DNA of 56,513 nucleotides from Myxococcus sp. CA023 (GCF_010998615.1 NZ_JAAEAH010000063.1:1-56513), one strand, 5' to 3'. Shown: positions 47,868 through 55,504, counted from the first letter of the stretch. Notes: generated by a model not told the origin, from the letters alone. Numbers and translations: made by a program.

Positions 47868-48662
47868 TCAGTGGGCATTCTGTGTCGTGGCGGCGCCGCC
47901 CCCCAGCCCCAACGCTTCCCGGTTCTTGAAGAAGATGAAGACGCCCATCACGACGAGGAAGCCGGAGAAGGCTGTCTTGAGCGTCGCCTGGGAGACGAAG
48001 TGGGACGCCCAGGTGCCCAGCAGGATGCCCACCACGGCGATGGCCGTGAAGATGCCAAGGGAGACCCAGGGCACCTCGACGTGGCCGAGGTAGCCGGCGA
48101 AGCCCACGAGGGAGTTGAGGGCGATGACGAGCAGGCTGGTGCCCACCGCCTGCTTCATGGGCAGGCCCACCAGCAGCACCAGTGCCGGGACGATGAGGAA
48201 GCCGCCGCCCACGCCGACCAGACCGGTGAGGCCTCCCACCCCGAGGGCGGCCAGGGCCATGAGGGGGAAGGACGCCTTCCGGGGCTCGGGCGCCTGTGCG
48301 GAGTCCTTCCGGCCATTGCGGAACATGAAGACGGCGGAGACGAGCATCACCGTGGCGAAGAGCAGGAGTTGCGTCGTCCCGGAGATGAGCGCGGACAGGC
48401 GCGCCCCGGCGTAGGTACCCGCCATGGCCACCGCCCCGAAGACGAGGGCCGCCTTCCACTGGACGTTGCCCCTGCGCCAGTGGCTCGCCGCGCCGAAGAG
48501 GCTGGTGACGCCCACCACGGCCAGTCCCATGGCGATGGACTCCTTGGCCCCGAAGCCCAGGACGTACACGAGGATGGGGATGGTGATGATGGAGCCACCG
48601 CCGCCGAGCAGGCCGAGCGACAGGCCCATGAGCGCCGCGAGGGAGAAGCCGAGAAGGGGCAT
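47868..48662 (-). CDS. TSUP (TauE/SafE) family sulfur-compound permease
   Basis: A 264-residue, very hydrophobic protein with about eight predicted membrane helices and the internal repeat of the TSUP family. Each half has a Gly-rich start (GLSLGLLGGGGSIITIPILV and GGLTGLVGVGGGFLIVPAL). These permeases export or import sulfite, sulfoacetate, thiosulfate or related anions. ATG at 48662 has AGGA upstream. It lies between the rhodanese and methyltransferase genes, 26-28 bases from each, as part of the divergent sulfur operon. Export of sulfite made by the persulfide dioxygenase is the simplest role in this context. Confidence 0.9.
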   Translation of the reverse strand: MPLLGFSLAALMGLSLGLLGGGGSIITIPILVYVLGFGAKESIAMGLAVVGVTSLFGAASHWRRGNVQWKAALVFGAVAMAGTYAGARLSALISGTTQLLLFATVMLVSAVFMFRNGRKDSAQAPEPRKASFPLMALAALGVGGLTGLVGVGGGFLIVPALVLLVGLPMKQAVGTSLLVIALNSLVGFAGYLGHVEVPWVSLGIFTAIAVVGILLGTWASHFVSQATLKTAFSGFLVVMGVFIFFKNREALGLGGGAATTQNAH

Positions 48663-48688
48663 GGTGTCCGTCCTGTCGCGACGCGCGC

Positions 48689-49015
48689 TCAGCCTTGGGG
48701 CCGCGGCGCGAGCGGCTCGCGCACAGCGAGCATCCCGCCCGCCAGGTTGAAGAGGTGCTTGAAGCCGCCGTGGGCGAGCAACCGCGCCGCCTGTGCGGAG
48801 CGCCCGCCCGAGCGACAGATGAGCAGCAGCGGCGCCTCGCGCGGCCACGCGTTGGCGGCGGCCTCGAGCGTGTCCAGGGGGACGAGCTCGGCTCCGGGCA
48901 GGTGGCCCAGGGGGCCGGTGTACTCGTCCGGCTCGCGCACGTCGATGCGCCGCACCTCGGGGCCGAGCGTGTCGAGCTGTGAGGGCGTGATGTCCTGATA
49001 GGGGTGGGGTGTCAT
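48689..49015 (-). CDS. Single-domain rhodanese
   Basis: A 108-residue cytoplasmic rhodanese with the active-site cysteine in LICRSGGRSAQAARLL, plus RIDVREPDEYTGPLGHLPGA at the family-conserved start. It moves sulfane sulfur between thiols, for instance from thiosulfate to glutathione or back. ATG at 49015 follows the MBL gene by 31 bases; an upstream start at 49111 would overlap that gene. PDO-rhodanese pairs are well known in sulfide oxidation, where the rhodanese converts sulfite plus persulfide to thiosulfate. A second rhodanese lies at 52336 as an exported lipoprotein. Confidence 0.93.
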   Translation of the reverse strand: MTPHPYQDITPSQLDTLGPEVRRIDVREPDEYTGPLGHLPGAELVPLDTLEAAANAWPREAPLLLICRSGGRSAQAARLLAHGGFKHLFNLAGGMLAVREPLAPRPQG

Positions 49016-49046
49016 GGTCGGGACTCCTGCGAAGAGGTCAGGGAGC

Positions 49047-49748
49047 TCAGGCCCCCTGGGGTGAGGGCGCCGTGTGTCCACAGGCGCGGTTGGCCGGGAC
49101 GGCGGCGTCAATCAGCTTGGGCCTGGGCAGGTTGAGGTTCTCCATGATGTGGATGAACTCCTCCCGGCTCTTGCCGGCCACGCGAGGGTTGTGCCGCTTC
49201 TCCTCGGCGATGCTCGTCACCGTGCGGCCCTTGTAGTCGTGGCCGGGGTAGACGAGCGTCTCATCGGGGAGGGCGAAGAGGACGCGCGTGAGGCTGTCGT
49301 AGAGCTGGCTCGCGTTCCCGTTCTGGAAGTCGGTGCGGCCGTTGCCGCGCACGAGCAGCGCATCCCCGGTGAAGACGCGGTCGCCGAGCAGGTAGCTGGT
49401 GCTGTCGTCCGTGTGCCCCGGGGTGGCGAGCACCTGGAAGACGAGCTGTCCGACGCGTACCTCGTCCCCGTGGCGGACCTGGACGTTGGCGCAACTGGCG
49501 CCGTTCACGCTCCCCACCACCGTGGCCTGCGTGCGCTCCCGCAGCGCGCCCGACGCGGTGATGTGGTCGGCGTGGACGTGGGTGTCGAAGACGTGGGTGA
49601 GGGTGAGGTCCAGCTCGGCCACCAACTGCAGGTCGCGGTCGACCTGCTCCAGCACGGGGTCGATGAGGACGGCCTGGCGCGTGGCCTCGTCGCCGATGAG
49701 GTACGTGTACGTCGAGGACTCGGAATCGAAAAGCTGCCGGAAAATCAT
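49047..49748 (-). CDS. ETHE1/Blh-like persulfide dioxygenase (MBL fold)
   Basis: A 233-residue metallo-beta-lactamase-fold protein with the metal motif THVHADH (about 56-62), [20 protein letters not shown] and the [18 protein letters not shown] segment typical of the ETHE1 group. These mononuclear iron enzymes oxidise glutathione persulfide to sulfite, clearing hydrogen sulfide. It heads the minus-strand operon with rhodanese, TSUP permease and methyltransferase. ATG at 49748 has GGAGG upstream. A promoter with CTGAATCCTT and GCTCTCA lies only 20-50 bases upstream and mirrors one for the divergent YeeE genes, pointing to common control. Confidence 0.9.
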   Translation of the reverse strand: MIFRQLFDSESSTYTYLIGDEATRQAVLIDPVLEQVDRDLQLVAELDLTLTHVFDTHVHADHITASGALRERTQATVVGSVNGASCANVQVRHGDEVRVGQLVFQVLATPGHTDDSTSYLLGDRVFTGDALLVRGNGRTDFQNGNASQLYDSLTRVLFALPDETLVYPGHDYKGRTVTSIAEEKRHNPRVAGKSREEFIHIMENLNLPRPKLIDAAVPANRACGHTAPSPQGA

Positions 49749-49766
49749 GTCGAAGCCTCCTGTCCA

Positions 49767-49797
49767 TGAGAGCCCGGGGCGTGGAAGAAGGATTCAG
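49767..49797 (-). promoter_or_regulatory. Sulfur-operon promoter (CTGAATCCTT-N14-GCTCTCA), minus strand
   Basis: On the minus strand CTGAATCCTT (49788-49797) is followed after 14 bases by GCTCTCA (49767-49773). The predicted start near 49760 is only about 12 bases from the ATG at 49748. The same motif occurs at 49804-49833 and 52247-52277. Confidence 0.6.
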
Positions 49798-49803
49798 GAC
49801 CTG

Positions 49804-49833
49804 CTGAATCCTTTCTTTGGAGCCTGGCTCTCA
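49804..49833 (+). promoter_or_regulatory. Sulfur-operon promoter (CTGAATCCTT-N13-GCTCTCA), plus strand
   Basis: CTGAATCCTT (49804-49813), 13 bases, then GCTCTCA (49827-49833). With the usual distance to the start of transcription, the mRNA would begin at or next to the ATG at 49840, so the transcript may be leaderless. Its -35 box and that of the divergent promoter form the palindrome AAGGATTCAG-N6-CTGAATCCTT (49788-49813). Confidence 0.6.
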
Positions 49834-49839
49834 CCCGAC

Positions 49840-50265
49840 ATGACTTCCTCCATCCTCCTTCCTCTCCTGGGCGGGGCCCTCATCGGGCTGAGCGCCTCCC
49901 TGTTGCTGCTGGCCAACGGCCGGGTCGCCGGCATCAGCGGCGTGGTGGGCTCGCTGCTGGCTCCCGTGCGCGGTGACGTGGCCTGGCGCGTGCTCTTCTT
50001 CGCCGGGCTGCTCGCCGGGGGGCTGCTGCTCGCCTGGTTGCGCCCCGGCTCCTTCCCGGCGCCCTCGACCCCGAGCGCGGGCGGCCTCTGGCTGCTGGCG
50101 GGGGCCGGACTGCTGGTGGGGTTCGGATCGCGGCTGGGCAACGGCTGCACCAGCGGACACGGCGTCTGCGGCATCAGCCGGGGCTCGGTCCGCTCCATCT
50201 CCGCCACGCTCACCTTCATGGCCACCGGTGTCCTCACCGTCTTCCTGGTCCGTCACGTCCTCTAG
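49840..50265 (+). CDS. YeeE/YedE family sulfur transport protein, first half-size subunit
   Basis: A 141-residue membrane protein with about four helices. The motif [19 protein letters not shown] (about 98-116) carries the conserved cysteines of the YeeE/YedE family, whose larger members pass thiosulfate through the membrane by cysteine relays. In this two-gene form each subunit is half-size; the partner follows 11 bases later. ATG at 49840 lies right at the predicted transcription start of the CTGAATCC promoter, and no good ribosome site fits, so leaderless translation is possible. Confidence 0.9.
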   Translation: MTSSILLPLLGGALIGLSASLLLLANGRVAGISGVVGSLLAPVRGDVAWRVLFFAGLLAGGLLLAWLRPGSFPAPSTPSAGGLWLLAGAGLLVGFGSRLGNGCTSGHGVCGISRGSVRSISATLTFMATGVLTVFLVRHVL

Positions 50266-50276
50266 AGAAAGCCCCC

Positions 50277-50753
50277 ATGCGTCCCTCCCTCAGTGCGTTC
50301 CTCAGCGGCCTCATCTTCGCCATTGGCTTGGGCCTCGCCGGCATGACGGACCCGGCCAACGTCCTCGGCTTCCTCGACATCGCGGGAGACTGGGACTACC
50401 GGCTCGCGTTCGTGATGGGTGGCGCCATCGCCGTTCACGCGGCGTTGCGGCCCCTCATCCACCAGCGCGCGCAGCCCCTGTTCGCCGCCAGGTTCCCCTC
50501 GTTCGCCGCCAGCAAGCCGGACGCGAAGCTCCTCGTGGGCTCGGCCCTCTTCGGCGTGGGCTGGGGGCTGGGCGGCTACTGCCCCGGTCCCGCGCTCACC
50601 TCGCTGGCGACCGGGGCCTTCCCGTTGCTCATCTTCGTGCCCGCCATGTTCGCGGGCTTCTACCTCGCGCAGGTGCTGCAGGCGCGGAGCGGCGTGGGCG
50701 CGGATGCATCGCGTCCAGGGGCTCCGCACGTGGGTGCCACGCCCGCTCCATAG
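50277..50753 (+). CDS. YeeE/YedE family sulfur transport protein, second half-size subunit
   Basis: A 158-residue membrane protein with about four helices, homologous to the C-terminal half of YeeE-type transporters. It shows AIGLGLAGMTDPANVLGFLD near the start and GWGLGGYCPGPALTSLATG with a single conserved cysteine. It follows its partner by 11 bases and should form one transporter with it for thiosulfate or other sulfane sulfur. Two-subunit YeeE pairs next to MBL-fold persulfide dioxygenases are common in proteobacteria, matching the divergent operon. The C-terminal 20 residues are polar and probably cytoplasmic or disordered. Confidence 0.9.
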   Translation: MRPSLSAFLSGLIFAIGLGLAGMTDPANVLGFLDIAGDWDYRLAFVMGGAIAVHAALRPLIHQRAQPLFAARFPSFAASKPDAKLLVGSALFGVGWGLGGYCPGPALTSLATGAFPLLIFVPAMFAGFYLAQVLQARSGVGADASRPGAPHVGATPAP

Positions 50754-50816
50754 CCCCGCGTCCGCCACGCGGAAGGCGAGGGCGCTCCTCCTTCTCGATC
50801 GCCCTCGTCCTTTTCC

Positions 50817-50844
50817 GGGAACCTTTCACCCGCCCCACCGTGTC
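50817..50844 (+). promoter_or_regulatory. ECF-type promoter GGGAAC-N16-CGTGTC upstream of the ECF sigma gene
   Basis: GGGAAC (50817-50822), 16 bases, then CGTGTC (50839-50844). It is identical in both boxes and spacing to the site at 52721-52748, and fits ECF sigma promoters (AAC and GTC cores). The end of the -10 box is three bases before the ATG at 50848, so the message would be nearly leaderless. Autoregulation of the sigma gene is implied. Confidence 0.55.
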
Positions 50845-50847
50845 CTC

Positions 50848-51375
50848 ATGCCCGTGAGCGCCCGCGCCTTCATCGAACGTGCCCTGGAGCACCTGCCCGT
50901 CTTGAGACGGGTGGGGCGTCGGCTGACGGGCAGCGCCGCGGAGGCGGATGACCTGGTACAGGAGACGCTGGCGCGCGCCCTGGAGCAGCGCGGCGCGCTG
51001 AGAGAGACAGAGCGCCTCAAGGCCTGGCTGCTCGCCGTACAGCGCACCGTGTACCTCAACTCTCGCCGGGGGCTGCGGCCTCACCTGGAGGTGCTGGAGG
51101 GCGGGCTGGGCCGGGCGCTTCCTCCGGAGCCATCCGCGGACCTGGAGGCGGAGCTGCACGCCCGCACCTTGAGTGCGGAGATGAAGGCGGCGCTCGATTC
51201 CCTGGCGCCGGAGTGGCGCGACACGTTGTGGCTGCGGGAAGTCGAGGAGCTGAGCTACGAGGAGATTGCTCAGGTGCAGGGCTGCCCGGTGGGCACCGTG
51301 CGCTCGCGGCTGGCGAGGGCGCGGCTTGCGATGCTCGACTTCCTCGAGAAGGAGAAGGTCCATGGAAGCCTGTAG
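50848..51375 (+). CDS. ECF-family RNA polymerase sigma factor
   Basis: A 175-residue sigma factor with region 2 (about 8-75; AEADDLVQETLARALEQ and LKAWLLAVQRTVYLNSRR) and region 4 (about 115-170; LAPEWRDTLWLREVEELSYE, then CPVGTVRSRLARARLAM). There are no regions 1 or 3. ATG at 50848 is used; GTG at 50854 is possible, and either lies at the predicted start of transcription from the GGGAAC/CGTGTC promoter. Its stop overlaps the anti-sigma start by 14 bases. It is embedded in sulfur-transfer genes, so it probably drives part of that regulon, perhaps in answer to sulfide, persulfide or sulfite stress. Confidence 0.93.
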   Translation: MPVSARAFIERALEHLPVLRRVGRRLTGSAAEADDLVQETLARALEQRGALRETERLKAWLLAVQRTVYLNSRRGLRPHLEVLEGGLGRALPPEPSADLEAELHARTLSAEMKAALDSLAPEWRDTLWLREVEELSYEEIAQVQGCPVGTVRSRLARARLAMLDFLEKEKVHGSL

Positions 51376-52123
51376 CCCCCAGTGGCAGGAGCGTCTCTCC
51401 GCGTGGTTTGACGGTGAGGTCCAGGCGCATGAGCAGCAGGCGGTGGCGCACCACCTGTCCCGATGCGCGGGCTGTGCCCGGGAGGCTGCCCGCTATGCGT
51501 CGCTGCGGCAGGCGCTGAGGGCGGAGGGCGCCGCGGAGCCGCGAGTGCCGCCCGAACTGGCGGAGCGTGTCACGCGGCTGGCGCCGCGTCCCCGGCCGTT
51601 CTTCCCCAGGCGGAGGTTGGCGGCGGGCCTGGCCGCGGTGCTCGCGTCGGTGGGGGTCCTCTGGACGTCATGGCCCAGTGGCATGAACGAGGCGCTGGCG
51701 ATGGACCTCGAGCGGCACCACCTCAAGGCCTTCTCCCGGGTCGACCCCTGTGAGTTCGAGTCCTCGGACCCGGCCGAGGTGAAGGCGTGGGTGGAGCGGG
51801 AGGTGGGCTATCCGGTGGATGTGCCGGTGGTGCCAGGCGCGACGCTGCTGGGTGCCCGTCGCTGCCGGTTGCATGGAAAGCTCTCCGCCTCGTTGCTGTA
51901 CCGGCACGAGGAGGGCAAGGCGATGACGCTCTTCCTTCCCCTGCCGGGCTCGGCGGCGGCGCAGGAGGCGGCCCGCTTCGCTGGTGACGGGCCTCGGTGC
52001 ACGCAAGGGCCCGTGGGAGAGCGCATCTGCGTGCTGCCCAGTGGGGGCGAGCGGGCCGCGCTGGCCGTCTCCGAACTGGAGCCCGCGGTGCTCCTGGCCG
52101 CGCTGGCCCGCCTCTCTCCCTGA
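51362..52123 (+). CDS. Zinc-binding anti-sigma factor (ZAS type) with a membrane span
   Basis: A 253-residue partner of the ECF factor. The N-terminal anti-sigma domain has the HxxxCxxC motif HLSRCAGC (about 31-38), which holds zinc and often answers thiol oxidation. One transmembrane segment (about 82-100, LAAGLAAVLASVGVLW) leads to a C-terminal domain of about 150 residues, presumably periplasmic, with cysteines at PCEFES, ARRCRLHG, RCTQGP and RICVLP that could sense sulfur compounds. It overlaps the sigma gene by 14 bases. ATG at 51362 gives MEACSPQWQERLSAWFDGEV, the usual start of this group. Confidence 0.9.
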   Translation: MEACSPQWQERLSAWFDGEVQAHEQQAVAHHLSRCAGCAREAARYASLRQALRAEGAAEPRVPPELAERVTRLAPRPRPFFPRRRLAAGLAAVLASVGVLWTSWPSGMNEALAMDLERHHLKAFSRVDPCEFESSDPAEVKAWVEREVGYPVDVPVVPGATLLGARRCRLHGKLSASLLYRHEEGKAMTLFLPLPGSAAAQEAARFAGDGPRCTQGPVGERICVLPSGGERAALAVSELEPAVLLAALARLSP

Positions 52124-52246
52124 GGCGGCTGGGGCGGGGCCATGCCGGAAGCGGCGGCCGGACCGTCCCCGCGGGCCGTTGGGGGAGGCGGGAGTCCGCG
52201 CGTCTGTGTGTCCCTGTCGCGGCCGGGCTGCCGGGCGGGGAGGACG

Positions 52247-52277
52247 CTGAATCCTTTAGTCGTCGCCACGGCTCTCA
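52247..52277 (+). promoter_or_regulatory. Sulfur-operon promoter (CTGAATCCTT-N14-GCTCTCA) for the rhodanese lipoprotein
   Basis: CTGAATCCTT (52247-52256), 14 bases, then GCTCTCA (52271-52277), the third copy of this motif. Transcription would start near 52284, giving a leader of about 50 bases. The opposite half-palindrome seen at 49788 is absent, showing that the motif is a directional promoter rather than a dyad operator. Confidence 0.6.
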
Positions 52278-52335
52278 CCAGGCTGTACGCACTTCCCGGC
52301 GGCCAGCAGCCGCCGGTGTCGCTTGGAGCCGCGCC

Positions 52336-52689
52336 ATGAAGGTTATTTTCGTCGTCGCCGCCGTGTTCATGGGTCTCTTCTTCGCCGCCTGTTCGCGCCC
52401 GCGTCCAGGTGACGCCGCGGCGGGGGCCGAGGCCCGCCGCAGGGTGGAGGCGGGCGCCACGCTGGTGGATGTCCGCACGCCCGAGGAGTTCGCCTCCGGT
52501 CACCTGCCAGGCGCGGTGAACATCCCGGTGGATGAACTGGCACGGCGGTTCGGAGAGCTTGGCGCGCCACAGACGCCCCTGGTCGTCTACTGCCGCAGTG
52601 GCGCGCGCAGCGGCCGTGCCGAGCGCCTGTTGAAGGAGCAGGGGTTCCAGGACGTCTTCAATCTCGGCCCCATGTCGACGTGGCCGTGA
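52336..52689 (+). CDS. Rhodanese lipoprotein (exported)
   Basis: A 117-residue protein with signal MKVIFVVAAVFMGLFFAAC, whose Cys19 lies in an FFAAC lipobox, and a single rhodanese domain with the active cysteine in VVYCRSGARSGRAERLL. It would transfer sulfane sulfur in the periplasm or at the outer membrane, unlike the cytoplasmic rhodanese at 48689. ATG at 52336 begins the signal directly. It lies 212 bases after the anti-sigma gene with its own CTGAATCC promoter. The next gene (SoxB-like) begins 100 bases later with a separate ECF-type promoter. Confidence 0.9.
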   Translation: MKVIFVVAAVFMGLFFAACSRPRPGDAAAGAEARRRVEAGATLVDVRTPEEFASGHLPGAVNIPVDELARRFGELGAPQTPLVVYCRSGARSGRAERLLKEQGFQDVFNLGPMSTWP

Positions 52690-52720
52690 CGCGCGAGGCG
52701 CTCAAGGCGCGCCGCCGTCC

Positions 52721-52748
52721 GGGAACTCCACGCGGCGCACCTCGTGTC
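52721..52748 (+). promoter_or_regulatory. ECF-type promoter GGGAAC-N16-CGTGTC for the SoxB-like gene
   Basis: GGGAAC (52721-52726), exactly 16 bases, then CGTGTC (52743-52748), the same boxes and spacing as at 50817-50844. Transcription would start near 52755, 35 bases before the ATG at 52790. It strongly suggests that the ECF factor encoded at 50848 controls this gene and those behind it. Confidence 0.65.
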
Positions 52749-52789
52749 TCCTCCGCTGTCTCCTTTCACCCCTCGCAAGGTGCTCCACG

Positions 52790-54388
52790 ATGTCCCGTCT
52801 CCTGTCCGCGCTCGGCGCGCTGGTCGTCCTGGCCTCCGGCTGTGCTTCATCCCGGCCCCCGGTCACCGCCAGCGCTCCCACGTCCCAGCGCCAGCAGCTC
52901 ACCGTCCTCTACGTGGCGGACCTGCATGCGCAAATGCGCGCCCACCCGGAGCTCTTCTGGCGCGACGGGAAGGAGCGCATCGAGATGGCGGGCGGCTTCG
53001 CTCGCGTCGCCACCGCCATCCAACAGATTCGGGCCGAGCGCGGTGGGAACGTGCTGGTGCTCGACGCCGGTGACACGATTCAAGGCTCGGGCGCGGCGGC
53101 ACTCAGCGAGGGCGGGGCCCTCATCGAACCGCTCAACGCGCTCGGGCTGGACGGCGCGGTGCCCGGCAACTGGGAAGTGGTGTACGGCCCCGCGGTGCTG
53201 CGCCAGCGCGCCCGTGAGCTGAAGCATCCGCTCTTCGCTGCCAACCTGCGCGATGCGGCCAGCGGCGAGCGGCTCTTCCCGCCGTACCTGGTGAAGGAGG
53301 TGGGCGGGGTGAAGGTGGCCGTGGTGGGCTTCACGGACCCGGACGTCCCGCGCCGTCAGCCCCCGGGGTACAGCCAGGGGCTGCGCTATGACGGCCCGGA
53401 GGCGCTGCCGGAGCTGGTGCGCGAGGTGCGTGAGCGCCAGGGCGCACAGGTGGTGCTCCTGATGACGCACGTGGGGCTCGCCAAGGCCGTGGGGCTGGCC
53501 GCCAGGGTGCCCGGTGTGGACGCCCACCTCTCCAGTGACACGCACGAGCGCACCTATGAGCCCATCGAGCAGGCGGGGAGCTGGGTGGTGGAGCCCGGCG
53601 CCTTTGGCTCCTTCCTCGGCCGGATGGACTTGTGGCTGGAGGACGGGAAGGTGGTGGACCGCCGCTGGGAACTCATCGAGCTGACCGCGTCGCGCTTCCC
53701 CGAGGACCCGAAGGTTGCGCGGCTCGTGGACGCCGCGCTCGCGCCTTATGATGAGAAGCTGTCCTCGCCGGTGGGGCACACCGACGTGACGCTCGCACGC
53801 TACGCGGTGGTGGAGAACCCGCTGGACAACGTGCTGGCTGACGCCATCCGCGCCGTCGGCGGGACGGAGATTGGCCTCTCCAATGGGTTTCGTTTCGGCA
53901 CGCCGCTGCTGCCCGGGCCCGTGCGTGAGGCCGACCTGTGGAACTTCTTTCCCATCACCAACAAGCTGAAGACGGGCAAGGTGAGTGGCCGTCAGCTTCG
54001 CGCCTTCTGGGAGCAGGAGCTGGAGAACGTTTTCGCGAAGGACCCGGAGAAGCGCTTCGGCGGGTGGCTGCCGCGCCCCTCGGGGATGACGGTGCGCTTC
54101 CGCTCGGATGCCCCCAAGGGGCAGCGCCTCCTCGCCCTGGAGGTCGCTGGCGAGCCGGTGGTGGATGAGCGCCTCTACACCGTGACGGCCTGCGAGCGGG
54201 AAGGGGACTCGCCGGACATGCTCTGCCGCATCCCCGGCGTCCAGGATCCGCAAGTGCTCGACGTGGACGCGCACGAGGCGGTGCGCCGCTTCCTCGCCGG
54301 CAAGCCGCGACTGCGCGAGTCGCTGGAGGGCCGCGCGGTGGGCGAGGACCTGCCGGCCGTGCTCCGCACCCAGCAGGTCCAACCGTGA
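52790..54388 (+). CDS. SoxB-like metallophosphatase/5'-nucleotidase family lipoprotein
   Basis: A 532-residue protein with lipoprotein signal (MSRLLSALGALVVLASGCAS, LASGC). The metallophosphatase domain has YVADLHAQM (Asp44, His46), DAGDTIQG, then PGNWEVVYG (about 125-133) where 5'-nucleotidases have GNHE. SoxB thiosulfohydrolases also carry Trp-Glu at this site, in a GHWEF-type motif. MTHVGL and a DTHE site follow. The C-terminal 5'-nucleotidase domain (about 330-510) includes NGFRFGTPLLPG. SoxB cleaves sulfate from SoxYZ-bound thiosulfate, and the sulfur-gene context favours such a role over nucleotide hydrolysis. It is preceded by an ECF-type promoter and overlaps the next gene. Confidence 0.85.
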   Translation: MSRLLSALGALVVLASGCASSRPPVTASAPTSQRQQLTVLYVADLHAQMRAHPELFWRDGKERIEMAGGFARVATAIQQIRAERGGNVLVLDAGDTIQGSGAAALSEGGALIEPLNALGLDGAVPGNWEVVYGPAVLRQRARELKHPLFAANLRDAASGERLFPPYLVKEVGGVKVAVVGFTDPDVPRRQPPGYSQGLRYDGPEALPELVREVRERQGAQVVLLMTHVGLAKAVGLAARVPGVDAHLSSDTHERTYEPIEQAGSWVVEPGAFGSFLGRMDLWLEDGKVVDRRWELIELTASRFPEDPKVARLVDAALAPYDEKLSSPVGHTDVTLARYAVVENPLDNVLADAIRAVGGTEIGLSNGFRFGTPLLPGPVREADLWNFFPITNKLKTGKVSGRQLRAFWEQELENVFAKDPEKRFGGWLPRPSGMTVRFRSDAPKGQRLLALEVAGEPVVDERLYTVTACEREGDSPDMLCRIPGVQDPQVLDVDAHEAVRRFLAGKPRLRESLEGRAVGEDLPAVLRTQQVQP

Positions 54389-55461
54389 GCGCGACTTCCT
54401 CCCACCGCCCCCCCGAAATGACCGCACCTCTCGCCGCTTCCGACTCGACTTCCGCCCCGCCTCCGCCTGGAGGCCCCTGGCGCCGGCGGCTGCCGGGGCT
54501 CGGGCTCGCCGCTGGACTGGCGGTGGTCAGCTACGGGCTGGCCACGCTCCCCGGCCTCAAGGTGGTGGGGCCCCTCACGGTGGCCCTGCTGATTGGCATC
54601 TCACTGCGCACGGCCCTGGGGCTGGCCCCCGGCCTGATGGAGGGCACGCGCTACTCGGCGCGCACGGTGCTGCGGTTGGGCATCGTGCTGATGGGCGCGC
54701 GGCTCGACTTCGGGCTGGTGGCGAAGGTGGGCCCACGCGTGCTGCTGCTGGCCCTGGCCGTCATCGTCGGCGGCATTCTGGGCATCCGCTGGGTGACGAA
54801 GCGCTTCGGCGTGCCGGAGAAGCTGGGCACGCTGCTGGCGGTGGGGACTTCCATTTGTGGCGCCAGCGCGGTGGTGGCCGCCAGCTCCGTCACCCGCGCG
54901 GAGGAAGAGGACACCACGCTGGCGGTGGGGCTGTGTGGAATCCTGGGCACGGTGGGCGTCCTCTTCTTCGTCTTCGTGGGGCCGCTGCTGGGGCTGAGCA
55001 CCGCGCAGCTCGCCATCCTGTCGGGCGCCACGTTGCATGAGGTGGCGCAGGTCATGGCCGCGGCCTTCACCTGGGGCACCTCCGCCGGGGATCTGGGCAC
55101 GCTGGTCAAGCTCACGCGCGTCGTGCTGCTGGCCCCCGCGCTCGTGGTGCTGGGGCTGGTCTCCGGCGCGGGCGGGCAGGTGCGCTACTCGCTGAAGGAG
55201 CCGCCCATCCCGTGGTTCGTCATCGGCTTCCTCGCGGTGGGCGTGCTGGGCACGGTGGGCGTGGTGCCCGCCGCCGCCAAGGCGTGGCTCTCCACCGCCA
55301 GCGTCTTCCTCATGGTGATGGCCATGGCGGCCATGGGGCTTGGCACCCACCTGAGCATGGTCCGCCGCGCGGGCATGCGGGTCGTCTACGCGGGCCTCGT
55401 TGGCTTCGCCGCCCTGACGCTGTCCGCCTGGGGGCTCATCCATGTGCTGTCCATCCAGTAG
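54385..55461 (+). CDS. YeiH/UPF0324 family putative sulfate or sulfite exporter
   Basis: A 358-residue integral membrane protein with about ten helices and the YeiH pattern: RLGIVLMGARLDFGLVAK, LLAVGTSICGASAVVAAS with a conserved cysteine, and TLHEVAQVMAAAFTWG. The family is annotated as putative sulfate exporters and is often near cysteine or taurine/isethionate genes. GTG at 54385 overlaps the preceding stop (GTGA), implying translational coupling; ATG at 54418 is a possible alternative. In this operon it could remove sulfite or sulfate made by SoxB-like or dioxygenase activity. Confidence 0.9.
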   Translation: MSATSSHRPPEMTAPLAASDSTSAPPPPGGPWRRRLPGLGLAAGLAVVSYGLATLPGLKVVGPLTVALLIGISLRTALGLAPGLMEGTRYSARTVLRLGIVLMGARLDFGLVAKVGPRVLLLALAVIVGGILGIRWVTKRFGVPEKLGTLLAVGTSICGASAVVAASSVTRAEEEDTTLAVGLCGILGTVGVLFFVFVGPLLGLSTAQLAILSGATLHEVAQVMAAAFTWGTSAGDLGTLVKLTRVVLLAPALVVLGLVSGAGGQVRYSLKEPPIPWFVIGFLAVGVLGTVGVVPAAAKAWLSTASVFLMVMAMAAMGLGTHLSMVRRAGMRVVYAGLVGFAALTLSAWGLIHVLSIQ

Positions 55462-55504
55462 TCCTCGAATCAGTCGTCCTCGAACCGCTTCGGAGTCCGT
55501 CCAG

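Noticed and set aside
49788-49813. Classical repressor operator AAGGATTCAG-N6-CTGAATCCTT
   Set aside because: The same half-site with the same downstream box occurs alone at 52247-52277, so the dyad is better read as two divergent -35 elements. A regulator using it as well is not excluded.
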